Shown here: in pieces, positions 55,742 to 64,000 of the stretch
Layout of the letters: each line of letters opens with the position of its first letter
Numbering within the stretch: the stretch's first letter is position 1
DNA from: Dactylosporangium aurantiacum
GTDB lineage: Bacteria > Actinomycetota > Actinomycetes > Mycobacteriales > Micromonosporaceae
NCBI RefSeq assembly: GCF_000716715.1
Contig: NZ_JNYJ01000052.1
Span: 1 to 64,000 of the forward strand
Direction: 5' to 3'
Length of the DNA: 64,000 bases
Notes under the pieces: generated by a model
The model's input: only the letters and a program-made list of their open reading frames with translations
Databases searched by the model: none
Told to the model about the DNA's origin: nothing
Made by a program: the position numbers and the translations under genes

Positions 55742-56968
55742 ATGCCCAGAACACGTCTGCCGGCCGCACTGGCCGGCAGCTGCGTCGCCATCGCGCTGAC
55801 CCTGACCCCCATGCCGGCCGCCGCGGCGCACCGCCCGCAGGACGACGGCGGCAGCCTGGTCCTCGTCGGCGGCGGACTGTCCGACGACAACGCCGCGGTC
55901 TACGACGACATCGTCCGCCTCGCCGGCGGACCCGGCCGGGCCCGGATCGGCATCGTCACCGCGGCGTCGTCCACCCCCGCCGAGGACCCCGACGCCGGTA
56001 CACCGGACTGCAACAACAGCGTCTGCAACGGCGACTACTACGCGGCGCTGTTCCGCAGCCACGGCGCCCACGCCGAATGGATCCCGATCGACGTGGACCA
56101 CGTCAGCGCGGCCGACGACCCGGCGGTCGTCGCGCAGGTGCGGGGACTGACCGGCTTCTTCTTCGGCGGCGGTGACCAGTACCGGTACGTGACCACCATG
56201 CGCCGCCCGGGCGGCACGGACTCCGCGGTCCTCGCCGCGATCAGGGGCCGGCTGAACGCCGGCGCGGTCGTCGCCGGGACCAGCGCCGGCGCGCAGATCC
56301 AGGCCGGCGCCGACATGCTCACCGGCGGCGAGTCCTACGAAGGGCTGCGCGACGGCAGCGCACCCGGCTACTTCGACGACGCGAGCGTCCTGGGCTACCT
56401 GCCCGAGGGCGGCTTCGGGTTCTTCCGCGCCGGGCTGCTCGACACCCACTTCTCCGCCCGCGGGCGGCAGGGCCGTTCCGTCAGGCTGGCCGCGGACACC
56501 GGCCACGAGCGGGTGTTCGGACTCGACGAGGACACCGCGCTGGAGGTCACCGGCGTCGGTACCCGCCGGGAGGCGATGCGGGTGATCGGCGCCGGCGGCG
56601 TGCACGTGCTCGACCTGCGCCAGGCGCGGGTCGAGCGGCCCGGTCCCGGATGGGGCATCCGCGACGTGCGGTGGACCCGGCTCACCGCCGGCGACACCTA
56701 CGACGCGGCCCACTGGCGGCCGTCCACCACCAAGCCGCGGGTGCGTGACGCCGGCGGGTGCCAGCCGGCCTCCTCCGACGACGTGTTCGGCGAGGACGTG
56801 CTGTCCGGCCTCGCGCTGCGGCTGGTCGACGGGTGCCGGCTCGTCTCGGGTCGAACCCGCGAGACGGACCCGGCCTTCACCGTCGAGCTCACCAGGGGGC
56901 CGGGCTTCGCCGGCTTCCGGTCCGGTGCCGCCGTCAGCTACACCGGCGTGTGGCTGCGGATCCACTGA
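55742..56968 (+). CDS. cphB: Secreted cyanophycinase (peptidase S51)
   Basis: 408 residues from ATG 55742 with GGAG upstream. Signal peptide with LAGSCVAIALTLTPMPAAAA. S51 fold: GGSLVLVGGGLSDDN start, FFFGGGDQYRYV, nucleophile S181 in VVAGTSAGAQI, then GLLDTHFSARGRQGR and the ERVFGLDEDTALEV segment. Cyanophycinases cut cyanophycin (multi-L-arginyl-poly-L-aspartate) to beta-Asp-Arg dipeptides; secreted forms let bacteria use it as food. A C-terminal beta-rich part (about 330-408) with a CQPASSDDVFGEDVLSGLAL segment is extra. A strong terminator follows. Confidence 0.88.
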   Translation: MPRTRLPAALAGSCVAIALTLTPMPAAAAHRPQDDGGSLVLVGGGLSDDNAAVYDDIVRLAGGPGRARIGIVTAASSTPAEDPDAGTPDCNNSVCNGDYYAALFRSHGAHAEWIPIDVDHVSAADDPAVVAQVRGLTGFFFGGGDQYRYVTTMRRPGGTDSAVLAAIRGRLNAGAVVAGTSAGAQIQAGADMLTGGESYEGLRDGSAPGYFDDASVLGYLPEGGFGFFRAGLLDTHFSARGRQGRSVRLAADTGHERVFGLDEDTALEVTGVGTRREAMRVIGAGGVHVLDLRQARVERPGPGWGIRDVRWTRLTAGDTYDAAHWRPSTTKPRVRDAGGCQPASSDDVFGEDVLSGLALRLVDGCRLVSGRTRETDPAFTVELTRGPGFAGFRSGAAVSYTGVWLRIH

Positions 56969-56975
56969 CACCACA

Positions 56976-57007
56976 AGGAAGGGGCCCCGCTCGCGGGGCC
57001 CCTTCCT
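56976..57007. terminator. Bidirectional hairpin between convergent genes
   Basis: AGGAAGGGGCCCCGC and its exact complement around TC; a 13-bp stem with a 6-base loop is more realistic. It lies 7 bases after the cyanophycinase stop and 10 bases from the stop of the M20 gene. Confidence 0.85.
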
Positions 57008-57017
57008 CGTTGCGGTG

Positions 57018-58181
57018 CTACACCCCGTCGCGTGCCGCGGCGTCCACCAGCCCCGCCAGCAGCGCCACCCGGTCCGGTACGGAGGCCAGGTCGAGCCACT
57101 CGTCGCTGCTGTGGTCGTTGCCGCCGACCGGGCCGAGCCCGTCCAGCACGGCGAGCCCGGCGGCGGCGAGCAGGTTCGCGTCGGCGCAGCCGCCGGTCGC
57201 GGCGTCGCGGACCGGCACGCCGATCCCGGCCCCGACCTTGGCCGCCAGCTCCACCAGCCGCCCCGTCGCCGGCGAGCGTTCCCACGGCGGCGTGGGCGCG
57301 TGCACCGCCAGCTCGACGGTCACCCCGTCCACGAACGGCCGGCGGCTGAGCGCCTCGACGGCGGCGAGCGCCTCGTCGAACGCGCCGGTCCGGTCGGCGC
57401 GCAGGTCCACGACCAGGCGGGCCTGGTCGGCCACCACGTTCGCCCGCTGCCCGGCCTGCAGGACGCCGACGTTCACCGTCACCGACGGCCAGCGCCCGTT
57501 GAGCTCCTGCAGCGCGACGGTCAGCCGGGCGGCGGCCAGGGCGGCGTTGGCGCCGCGTTCCGGCTCGATCCCGGCGTGCGCGGCCCGGCCGCGCAGCAGC
57601 AGCTCCACGTCGGCGACGCCCTTGCGGGCGGAGACCAGGTCGCCGTTCTCCCGGGCGCACTCCAGGCACAGCGCGACGTCGGTGTCGACGGCGAGCCGCC
57701 CGAGCAGCGACCGGCTGCCGACCGAGCCGATCTCCTCGTCGGGGGTGGCGAGCAGGGTCAGCTCACCGAACGCGGTGCGGCCGGTGTCCAGCAGGGTCTC
57801 GACCGCGCACAGGCCGGCCAGGACGCCGCCCTTGTCGTCGCACACGCCCGGCCCGAAGGCCTTCGTGCCGTCGACGCGGAACGGCCGGGCGGCGGCCGTC
57901 CCGGCGGCGAAGACGGTGTCCAGGTGCCCGGCGAGCAGGATCCGGCGGGTACCGGTGCCGCGGACCCGGGCCACGACGGCATCGCCGAGCGGGGCCATGG
58001 CGGCGTCGTAGACCGGCACGAGCCGCGTCGCCAGTCCCGACTCGGTGCACCACGCCGCGAGGGTCGTCGCCACGTCGTGCAGGCCCGGCAGGTCGCGGGA
58101 GCCGGAGTCGATGTTCACCAGCCGGCCGAGACGCTCCACATAGGACGGGTGGCGCGCCGCGGCGGCGTCGCGGAGGCTCAC
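57018..58181 (-). CDS. M20-family metallopeptidase
   Basis: 387 residues from GTG 58181, overlapping the ATPase stop by 4 bases (GTGA). Di-zinc site residues: H in [10 protein letters not shown], bridging D in [10 protein letters not shown], general base/ligand EE in [12 protein letters not shown] in CLECAREN, and H in [10 protein letters not shown] near the C-terminus. The lid domain has [17 protein letters not shown]. Closest to CPG2/glutamate-carboxypeptidase-like members. As the last gene of an amino-acid ABC importer operon it probably cleaves an imported peptide or N-acyl amino acid; a beta-aspartyl dipeptide is attractive given the neighbouring cyanophycinases. Confidence 0.9.
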   Translation of the reverse strand: MSLRDAAAARHPSYVERLGRLVNIDSGSRDLPGLHDVATTLAAWCTESGLATRLVPVYDAAMAPLGDAVVARVRGTGTRRILLAGHLDTVFAAGTAAARPFRVDGTKAFGPGVCDDKGGVLAGLCAVETLLDTGRTAFGELTLLATPDEEIGSVGSRSLLGRLAVDTDVALCLECARENGDLVSARKGVADVELLLRGRAAHAGIEPERGANAALAAARLTVALQELNGRWPSVTVNVGVLQAGQRANVVADQARLVVDLRADRTGAFDEALAAVEALSRRPFVDGVTVELAVHAPTPPWERSPATGRLVELAAKVGAGIGVPVRDAATGGCADANLLAAAGLAVLDGLGPVGGNDHSSDEWLDLASVPDRVALLAGLVDAAARDGV

Positions 58182-58942
58182 AGCACCTTCGACAGGAACG
58201 CGCGGGTGCGTTCGTGCCGCGGGTTGCCCAGGACCTCGCTGGGGCTGCCGGCCTCGACGACGACCCCGTCGTCGAGGAACGCGACGGTGTCGGCGACCTC
58301 CCTGGCGAAGCCCATCTCGTGGGTCACCACCAGCATCGTCATGCCGTCGGCGGCGAGGCCGCGCATGACCTCCAGGACGTCACCGACGAGCTCCGGGTCC
58401 AGCGCCGAGGTCGGCTCGTCGAAGAGCATGAGCTTCGGCCGCATCGCCAGCGCCCGGGCGATCGCGACCCGCTGCTGCTGGCCGCCGGACAGCTGCGCCG
58501 GGAACGCGGCGGCCTTGTCGGCCAGCCCGACCCGCTCCAGCAGTGCCAGGGCCCGTTCGCGGACCTCGTTCGCCGGCTCGCGCAGCACCCGCAGCGGCGC
58601 CTCGGTGATGTTCTGCAGCGCGGTCAGGTGCGGGAACAGGTTGAACCGCTGGAAGACCATGCCGATCTCGCGCCGCCGGGCGGCCACCTCGCGGGGGCGC
58701 AGCTCGAACAGGCGGTCGCCGCGTTGCACGTACCCGACGAGGGCACCGTCGACGCGGAGGCTGCCGCCGTCGACCGTCTCGAGGTGGTTGACGCAGCGCA
58801 GGAACGTGGACTTGCCGGAGCCGGACGGGCCGAGCAGGCAGCACACCTCACCCGGCGCGACCCGCAGGTCGATGCCGCGCAGCACCTCGTGGCCGCCGAA
58901 CCGTTTCCGGACGCCTTCGGCGGAGACCATCGGCACGCTCAT
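58178..58942 (-). CDS. Polar amino-acid ABC importer ATPase (GlnQ type)
   Basis: 254 residues from ATG 58942, overlapping the permease stop (ATGA). Walker [15 protein letters not shown]-loop [15 protein letters not shown], signature [19 protein letters not shown], Walker [16 protein letters not shown] and H-loop [14 protein letters not shown] are the GlnQ/HisP subclass pattern. It energises uptake of the ligand captured by the binding protein at 59942. It is third in an operon of binding protein, permease, ATPase and M20 peptidase. Confidence 0.95.
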   Translation of the reverse strand: MSVPMVSAEGVRKRFGGHEVLRGIDLRVAPGEVCCLLGPSGSGKSTFLRCVNHLETVDGGSLRVDGALVGYVQRGDRLFELRPREVAARRREIGMVFQRFNLFPHLTALQNITEAPLRVLREPANEVRERALALLERVGLADKAAAFPAQLSGGQQQRVAIARALAMRPKLMLFDEPTSALDPELVGDVLEVMRGLAADGMTMLVVTHEMGFAREVADTVAFLDDGVVVEAGSPSEVLGNPRHERTRAFLSKVL

Positions 58943-59790
58943 CGCAGACCACCTCTCGGACCGGCGAAGCCGCGGCCGAACCGCCGCTCCACGAAGAACT
59001 GGACCACCGACAGCGCGCTGACCAGCGCCAGGTACCACAGCGCCGCCACCACCAGCAGCGGGATCACCTTGTAGTTGTTGCCGTACACGCCCTGCACGAC
59101 CGTCATCAGGTCGTGCCCGGCGATCACCGACACCAGCGCCGTGGACTTGAGCATGGTGATGGTCTCGTTGCCCATCGGCGGGATGATGACCCGCATCGCC
59201 TGGGGCAGCACGATGCGGCGCATGGTGAGCGCCGGGCTCATGCCGAGCGCGTGCGCCGCCTCGGTCTGGCCGCGGTCCACGGACATGATCCCGCTGCGCA
59301 CGATCTCCGCCGCGTACGCCATCTCGTTGAGTGACAGCGCCAGGATCGCCGCCGTCGTGCCGGACACCACGACGCTCGTCGGCTGGTCGAACAGCGTCCC
59401 GGCGAACGGCACCGAGATGGTGATCCGCGGGAACAGCGCGCCGAGGAAACCCCAGAAGATGATCTGCACGAGCAGGGGAGTGCCGCGGAAGAACCAGATG
59501 AACGCCCAGGCGCCGCCGCGCAGCACCGGGTTGGCCGACAGTCGCAGCACGGCCAGGACGATCGCGCCGGCGGTGCCGAGCACCATCGCGACCGCGGTCA
59601 GCAGCAGGGTCACGCCGACGCCGCGCAGGACGTAGTCCTTGAACAGGTACTCGCCGATCGTGGCCGGTTCGAGGTTCGGGCTGTCCAGCAGCGCCCTGAA
59701 GAACAGCACGGCGATGACGACCAGCACGGCGGCGCCGGCCCATCGACCGTAGTGACGCACCGGCACGGCACGCACAGTGGTGGATTCCAT
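58939..59790 (-). CDS. Polar amino-acid ABC importer permease
   Basis: 283 residues from ATG 59790. HisM/GlnP-type permease with an N-terminal helix, then five or so helices including [36 protein letters not shown], and the EAA loop [20 protein letters not shown] followed by [14 protein letters not shown] single permease is present, so a homodimer is likely. The first about 45 residues extend beyond the usual length and contain one extra helix. Confidence 0.94.
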   Translation of the reverse strand: MESTTVRAVPVRHYGRWAGAAVLVVIAVLFFRALLDSPNLEPATIGEYLFKDYVLRGVGVTLLLTAVAMVLGTAGAIVLAVLRLSANPVLRGGAWAFIWFFRGTPLLVQIIFWGFLGALFPRITISVPFAGTLFDQPTSVVVSGTTAAILALSLNEMAYAAEIVRSGIMSVDRGQTEAAHALGMSPALTMRRIVLPQAMRVIIPPMGNETITMLKSTALVSVIAGHDLMTVVQGVYGNNYKVIPLLVVAALWYLALVSALSVVQFFVERRFGRGFAGPRGGLR

Positions 59791-59819
59791 GGTGGGTTTC
59801 CTTCGTCGCGGAAGATGGC

Positions 59820-59883
59820 GCGATCGCCGGGTGCCGGCAACGGTCCGCCCTCTCCAGCAGACGGTGTGGCACCCGGCGATCGC
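59820..59883 (-). promoter_or_regulatory. Long stem-loop between binding-protein and permease genes
   Basis: GCGATCGCCGGGTGCC (59820-59835) pairs perfectly with 59868-59883 across a 32-base loop. It lies between the binding-protein stop and the permease start, where such structures commonly raise the binding-protein-to-permease ratio by protecting or attenuating mRNA. Confidence 0.55.
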
Positions 59884-59941
59884 GGGTCTCGGTGGGGTGC
59901 GCTCGGGGCGCCCCGGCGTTCAGCCCGTGGTCAGCCGGCCG

Positions 59942-60892
59942 TCAGTCGATGGCCTTGTCGACGGTGATCTGCTTGAGCGCGATCGGCTGCTGCTTCCAGT
60001 GCGCCAGGATCTTGCCGTAGGTGCCGTCGTCGACGAGCGACTGCAGCGCGGCCTGGTAGGCCTCGGCGAGGTCCTTGCGCGCCTTGAGGAAGCCGAAACC
60101 GTTGGGGGAGGCGAGCCAGCCGTTGGGCGCGGCCGGGTCCTCGACCAGCTCCGCCTTGCCGGCCAGCGACGCCGCCGTGTCGACGAGGTTGACCTTGGTG
60201 GCCGCGACCGCGTCGACGTTGCCGGCCAGCATCGCCTGCACGGCCTGCGGGTTCTCCGGGTACTCCTGCACGGTGATGGCGCTGCCGCCGCAGCTGTCCT
60301 TGCTGTACGCCGCCAGGTGCTTGGCCTGGTTGCTGGCCTTCTGCACGGCGACCTTCCTGCCGCACAGCTCGGCGACGGTCTTCACGCCGCCCGGGTTGCC
60401 GGCCGGGACCAGGAAGCCGGTGCCCGACGCGGAGTAGTCGACGAACGTGGCGACCTGCTGGCGTTCCTTCTTGTCGGTGATGCCGCCGGCGATCGCGTCG
60501 TACTTGGCGGCCTGCAGACCCGGTACGAGACCGTCGAACGGCTGCTGGGAGAATTTCGCGGTGATGCCGAGCCGCGCCGACGCCGCGGTGAACAGGTCGT
60601 AGTCCAGGCCCTTGAACGCGTCGGTCTTGCCTTCGGCGACGAAGTCGATGAACGGCTGGTACGGGGCGTTGGTGGCAACGGTGAGGCTGCCCTTGTCGCG
60701 GATGTCCTTCGGCAGCTTCGCCGCGACCGCGGCGTCGGTGCTCACGGTGCCGGCGCCCTCGACGGTCACGCTGACCGTCTTGGGCGTCGCGCCGCCGGCG
60801 CCGTCGCTGGTGCCGCCGTCGGACGCGCCGCAGCCGGCCGCCAGCGTCAGCCCGGCCGTCACCGCCGCAGCTGCCAGAAGTCTGATGCGCAT
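59942..60892 (-). CDS. Amino-acid ABC importer substrate-binding lipoprotein
   Basis: 316 residues from ATG 60892. Lipoprotein signal with lipobox LAAGC (Cys at about residue 21). SBP_bac_3 domain: IRDKGSLTVATNAPYQPF, GLDYDLFTAASARLGI, QPFDGLVPGLQAAKYDAIAG, ITDKKERQQVATFVDYSASG, and the C-terminal LAEAYQAALQSLVDDGTYGK. It captures a polar amino acid or small peptide outside the membrane. First gene of the importer operon; a TGTAAC-N4-GTTACA dyad sits 34 bases before the start. The ligand cannot be read directly. Confidence 0.93.
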   Translation of the reverse strand: MRIRLLAAAAVTAGLTLAAGCGASDGGTSDGAGGATPKTVSVTVEGAGTVSTDAAVAAKLPKDIRDKGSLTVATNAPYQPFIDFVAEGKTDAFKGLDYDLFTAASARLGITAKFSQQPFDGLVPGLQAAKYDAIAGGITDKKERQQVATFVDYSASGTGFLVPAGNPGGVKTVAELCGRKVAVQKASNQAKHLAAYSKDSCGGSAITVQEYPENPQAVQAMLAGNVDAVAATKVNLVDTAASLAGKAELVEDPAAPNGWLASPNGFGFLKARKDLAEAYQAALQSLVDDGTYGKILAHWKQQPIALKQITVDKAID

Positions 60893-60925
60893 GTGCGTGT
60901 CCTCCCGGATAGTGGTCTCCGAGAA

Positions 60926-60941
60926 TGTAACGCCTGTTACA
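60926..60941. promoter_or_regulatory. TGTAAC-N4-GTTACA operator before the importer operon
   Basis: TGTAAC-GCCT-GTTACA, a perfect 6+6 inverted repeat 34 bases upstream of the binding-protein ATG, with a further GTTAC half-site at 60953. It shares its half-sites, and the 8-mer TGTAACAG on the minus strand, with the divergent S51 promoter. Confidence 0.65.
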
Positions 60942-60989
60942 GATGATGTGAAGTTACGGTTTGATGTACCACGCTGTCGGTGCCGGTTC

Positions 60990-61799
60990 TCAGACCACCG
61001 TCCCACGCAGCAGCGACCGTCCGGAGTGCGCCGCGTTGCCGTCGTGCGGCTCGGCGGAGATGTCCAGGACGCGGTAGCTGGCCAGGTCGAGGCTCGCCGA
61101 CACCGGGAAATCCTGGCCGCCGCTGCCGTCCATGACACCGAGGGCCTCCATGCGCAGCACGGGACCGTTGAGACTGGTGGCGTCCAGCAACCAGGCCTCG
61201 TAGTCGCCGTCGGACCGGCTGGGCATCCCGGTCGTGTGGACGTACAGGCGACGCTGTCCGCCGACGGTGCGCAGGCAGGCGTAACCGGTCACACCCGCGG
61301 CGACCCCGGGCAACGTCTCCAGGCGCACCTCGGCCACACCGGCGCACGGCGCCGCGGCGGACGGCGCGGTGGACCGCGGGATGACGACGATGACCGAGAC
61401 CACCGCGGCGACGGCCGCCGCCGCGGCGACCGCGACCACGGTGGCGAGCCGGCCCGGCCCGCGCCGCCGGCCCGCGGGCGGCACCCGGCGGTGCGCCCGC
61501 TCGTCGAAGAGCCGCATGGCCGGCCGGTACGGCGGCGGGTCGGTGTGCAACCTGACCGGGGGCGGCGCGCCGCGGCCGGTCGCGCCCAGCTCGGCCTGGA
61601 TGCGGTCCCAGACCCGCTGCGGCGGCGCGGGCAGGTCGCGCAGGCTCTGCGTGTGCCGGCCCTGCGCGGCGACGTGCCGCAGCCGGTCGATCTGCGCGCC
61701 GCAGCGCGCACAGTGCTCGAGATGGCCGGCTTCCTGCCGCGTGAGGGGCAGGTCATTGAGCGCGCGTTGGATCAGCCGGTCGCCGTCCAGATGTGGCAC
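60990..61799 (-). CDS. RskA-type anti-sigma factor
   Basis: 269 residues from GTG 61799, with GGAGGTGGAC immediately upstream inside the sigma gene (47-base overlap). N-terminal zinc anti-sigma domain with HLEHCARCGAQIDRL (HxxxCxxC variant), a cytoplasmic basic linker, one transmembrane helix (about 120-142: VVAVAAAAAVAAVVSVIVVI), and an extracytoplasmic RskA-like domain with MPSRSDGDYEAWLLD. It should hold the sigma factor inactive at the membrane until cleaved. The strong coupling supports a cognate pair. Confidence 0.9.
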   Translation of the reverse strand: MPHLDGDRLIQRALNDLPLTRQEAGHLEHCARCGAQIDRLRHVAAQGRHTQSLRDLPAPPQRVWDRIQAELGATGRGAPPPVRLHTDPPPYRPAMRLFDERAHRRVPPAGRRRGPGRLATVVAVAAAAAVAAVVSVIVVIPRSTAPSAAAPCAGVAEVRLETLPGVAAGVTGYACLRTVGGQRRLYVHTTGMPSRSDGDYEAWLLDATSLNGPVLRMEALGVMDGSGGQDFPVSASLDLASYRVLDISAEPHDGNAAHSGRSLLRGTVV

Positions 61800-62388
61800 C
61801 GTCCACCTCCAATCGTTCGCGCAGGCGGGCCATGCCGCGCCGGAGGTGGCTCTTCACGGTCCCCAGCGGCAGCGCCGTGACCGCCGCGATCTGCGTGTGG
61901 GTCAGGTCGTCGTAGAACGCGAGCTGCAGGACCCGGCGCTGCTCGGCGGGTAACGCGGCCAGCTCGTCGGCCACCACCAGCCGGTCCACCACCTGGTCCG
62001 CGGCCGCGTCGTCGGTGGTGGCGTCGCTGTGCCGCTGAGCGGACTCGACGGCGCGGCCGGCGCGGCCGGCGGCCCGCAGCTGGTCGACGACCTTGCGCCG
62101 GGTGATGGCGAGCAGCCAGCCCAGGAGCGTGCCGCGGGCCGGGTCGAATCCGGCGCGGCCCTGCCACGCGGCGATGAACGTGGCCTGGGTGACGTCCTCG
62201 ACGTCGGCGGTGGCGGTCAGGGTCCGCCCGGCGAGGTGGTACACCGCCGGCGCGTACCGCCGGTAGACCAGACCGAGCACGTCCTCGCCGCGGCAGAACG
62301 CCGCCGCGAGCGCATCGTCGGGACGCGCCGGCCCGGGGCCGGTGCCCGGGTCGGCGGAGATCACCGCCAGTGCCGCCGGTGCTGCCAT
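61753..62388 (-). CDS. ECF RNA polymerase sigma factor (SigK/ECF19-like)
   Basis: 211 residues from ATG 62388 with GGAGGTGG upstream. Region 2: LVYRRYAPAVYHLAGRTLTA, DVEDVTQATFIAAWQG, LLGWLLAITRRKVVDQLR. Region 4: LPAEQRRVLQLAFYDDLTHT, LPLGTVKSHLRRGMARL. It overlaps the RskA-type anti-sigma gene, as in SigK/RskA systems. It follows the sortase gene after 56 bases on the same strand and may share its transcript. Confidence 0.92.
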   Translation of the reverse strand: MAAPAALAVISADPGTGPGPARPDDALAAAFCRGEDVLGLVYRRYAPAVYHLAGRTLTATADVEDVTQATFIAAWQGRAGFDPARGTLLGWLLAITRRKVVDQLRAAGRAGRAVESAQRHSDATTDDAAADQVVDRLVVADELAALPAEQRRVLQLAFYDDLTHTQIAAVTALPLGTVKSHLRRGMARLRERLEVDGATSGRRPADPTRAQ

Positions 62389-62444
62389 CGTCGTGCCACC
62401 TCCAGACGGTAACGCACAGTTGCCAGGACCGAGGACGAGTCGGG

Positions 62445-63149
62445 TCACCCCGCGGGCTGCGCGGTGATGACGACGTTGTCGCGGTAGTGCCGGGTGGCGG
62501 CGTCGAACGGGCCGCCGCACGTGATCAGGGTCAGCCGCGGGGCGCCGTCGCGGGCGAAGTACCGCTCCAGCGGGATCTTCGCCTTCGGGTACACCTCCCG
62601 CGCCACCACCGTGAACCGCCGGACGGCGCCGTCACTGCCGGTGACCGTCACCGCGTCGCCGGGGCCGAGGTCCCGCAGCCGGAAGAACGCCCCGCCGCCC
62701 TCGCGGGCGCTGTCGACGTGCCCGGCGATGACGATGGACCCCGCCGTCGCGTTCACGCCGGGCCCGTACCGGTACCAGCCGACCACGTCGACGCTCGGCG
62801 GGACCGCGAAGTCGCCGGTGCGCTCGTCGATGCCGACCGCGTCCACCCGAGCGGACAACCCGAGCTTGCTGATCTGCAGCCGGGCCGGCGCAACGACCGC
62901 CGGCGCCGGCGGCAGCGCCCCGGCGACGGTCGGCACCGCGTCGCCCGCCGGGGCCGGCGTCGCCGGGGACGCCAGCGCCGCCGCCGTCGAGCCGCCGACG
63001 GACGGCTTCGGCTGCTCGGCACACGCGGTGACCCCGGCGGCGGTGAGCACGACGACACCGGCGGCGACGCCGGCCCAGCCCGCCAGCCGCCGGGGCCGTG
63101 CCCCCGCAGCAGGCTGCGGGGGCAGGCCGTCAGGCCGCGGCGAGGACAT
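62445..63149 (-). CDS. Class F sortase
   Basis: 234 residues from ATG 63149, whose A is shared with the upstream stop (TGATG). Membrane helix at about 24-42 (WAGVAAGVVVLTAAGVTACA), a Pro/Ala linker, then the sortase barrel with H144 (IAGHVDS), C211 (LITCGGPFD) and R223 (HYRDNVV), the catalytic triad. SIGIDERTGDFAVP-like and VGWYRYG motifs fit the class F/actinobacterial group. It is paired with a DUF4397 surface protein upstream, a common actinobacterial arrangement; no LPxTG substrate is visible nearby. Confidence 0.92.
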   Translation of the reverse strand: MSSPRPDGLPPQPAAGARPRRLAGWAGVAAGVVVLTAAGVTACAEQPKPSVGGSTAAALASPATPAPAGDAVPTVAGALPPAPAVVAPARLQISKLGLSARVDAVGIDERTGDFAVPPSVDVVGWYRYGPGVNATAGSIVIAGHVDSAREGGGAFFRLRDLGPGDAVTVTGSDGAVRRFTVVAREVYPKAKIPLERYFARDGAPRLTLITCGGPFDAATRHYRDNVVITAQPAG

Positions 63150-63997
63150 CAGCCCTGCGCCCGGGCGTTGCCGCGGGTGCGGTACAGCACGAACCCGCCG
63201 GCGAGCAGCAGCAGCAGACCGGCGGCGCCGGCGGCGTACACCCAACCGGCCGGGCCCTGGTCGGCGTTGCCGCCGTCACCGGACGGGACACCACCCGGGG
63301 TGCCGTGCAGGCCGCTGATCGTCTGGGCCACCACACCGAGGGTCTTGCCCTCCGCGGAGCCGACCGCGTACACGATCGTCGCGGTGCCCTCCGCCAGGTT
63401 CAGGTTCGCGGCGGGGATGGCGACCGTGGTCGTGCCGGCGAGCACCACGTCGGCGCTGACGGTCCCGGCCGCCAGGTCGGCCTTGGCCTCGTTGGGGTTG
63501 GTGAGGTTCTTGAACACGGGCTGGCCGCCGGCGCGGACGTCGACCGCGGGCGCGGCGGCGGTGTGCCGCACGATCAGGCGGGCCTTGCCCGGGCCGAGCT
63601 TCGCGGTGTCGTTGACGAACGGGGTGAGGGTCGGCTTGCCGTCCGCGGTCAGGTGCGCGACCAGGCTGATGTTCGCGTCGGCCGGCACCGCGGCCTGGTC
63701 GACCTTGATGATCGGGCTGGACACCGGGTCGCCGGGCTTGACGATGACGATGTCGTACTTGCCCGCCGGCAGGTCCAGCGGCCCGGCGACGGTGGAGGGC
63801 TGGAAGTTGTCCAGGGTCTTCTTGCCGTTGACGTACACGTCGACCGGCTGGCCGGAGATGCCGTGCACGACCGAGACCTTGCTCGGCCCGGCGGCGTACG
63901 CGGGCTCGGCGACCAGGGTGACACCGGCGGTGACACCGGCGAGCGCCAGCGCGGCGAACGCCGCGGCGGACCGGCGCATTGACAGGCGGGTAAGCAT
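63149..63997 (-). CDS. DUF4397-domain surface protein
   Basis: 282 residues from ATG 63997; ATG 63979 is also possible. Signal peptide (AAAFAALALAGVTAGVTLVA, AYAA), DUF4397 domain (SKVSVVHGISGQPVDVYVNG, DLPAGKYDIVIVKPGD) and a second similar Ig-like module. A Gly-rich stretch leads to a C-terminal transmembrane helix (AAGAAGLLLLLAGGFVLY) and a basic tail. There is no LPxTG motif before the helix, so it is probably membrane-anchored rather than sorted. It overlaps the sortase gene by one base. Confidence 0.9.
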   Translation of the reverse strand: MLTRLSMRRSAAAFAALALAGVTAGVTLVAEPAYAAGPSKVSVVHGISGQPVDVYVNGKKTLDNFQPSTVAGPLDLPAGKYDIVIVKPGDPVSSPIIKVDQAAVPADANISLVAHLTADGKPTLTPFVNDTAKLGPGKARLIVRHTAAAPAVDVRAGGQPVFKNLTNPNEAKADLAAGTVSADVVLAGTTTVAIPAANLNLAEGTATIVYAVGSAEGKTLGVVAQTISGLHGTPGGVPSGDGGNADQGPAGWVYAAGAAGLLLLLAGGFVLYRTRGNARAQG

Positions 63998-64000
63998 GGG

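Overview
The window is about 72 % GC, with genes in short overlapping clusters on both strands. It carries typical actinobacterial families: SigE-type ECF sigma factors, a MEDS/STAS/HATPase signalling set, a DICT-domain protein, a class F sortase with a DUF4397 protein, RskA-type anti-sigma factors, DUF6671, and a rifampicin monooxygenase. A filamentous actinomycete fits best, probably Micromonosporaceae (Dactylosporangium/Actinoplanes-like). That placement is inference from family content. No rRNA, tRNA, CRISPR array or replication origin was seen.

Layout. 0.1-3 kb: decayed IS110 transposase, a HEPN-type protein and a membrane/coiled-coil protein. 3.2-5.3 kb: Tat-exported propeller/CWB2 cell-wall protein. 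5.4-11.6 kb: two-component system plus LolCDE/MacB-type ABC exporter; the same 18-bp palindrome lies before both the kinase and the exporter, and an 89-bp tandem duplication sits between ATPase and permease. 11.6-13.1 kb: ArsR regulator with a tandem AHSA1 protein. 13.5-16.3 kb: secreted and hypothetical proteins and IS5 remnants. 16.4-19.1 kb: secreted polyester-hydrolase-like enzyme with a ricin lectin tail, convergent with a rifampicin monooxygenase; both genes lose their 3' ends at one junction. 19.2-24.5 kb: cytochrome P450, glutamate decarboxylase, broken genes, XRE regulator. 24.8-29.3 kb: alcohol dehydrogenase/cupin, aldo-keto reductase, TetR with a mycothiol-dependent-enzyme-like partner. 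29.7-40.6 kb: two ECF sigma/anti-sigma modules with matching candidate promoters, an SDR beside a headless regulator, a SpoIIE phosphatase, TspO-like, MMPL and AI-2E-type membrane proteins. 40.8-50.5 kb: desaturase, MFS exporter, large histidine kinase, isocitrate dehydrogenase, DUF6671 and a small winged-helix regulator. 50.6-53.3 kb: DICT, MEDS-STAS and HATPase signalling proteins.

53.3-60.9 kb is the most coherent functional block. An RpiR-family regulator is co-transcribed with a secreted S51 (cyanophycinase-like) protein, divergent from a second secreted cyanophycinase. Next comes a polar amino-acid ABC importer operon that ends in an M20 peptidase. TGTAAC/GTTACA motifs lie in both promoter regions, suggesting one regulon for extracellular breakdown and uptake of cyanophycin or another beta-linked peptide (inference).

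61-64 kb: ECF sigma factor with RskA anti-sigma factor, and a class F sortase overlapping a DUF4397 surface protein.
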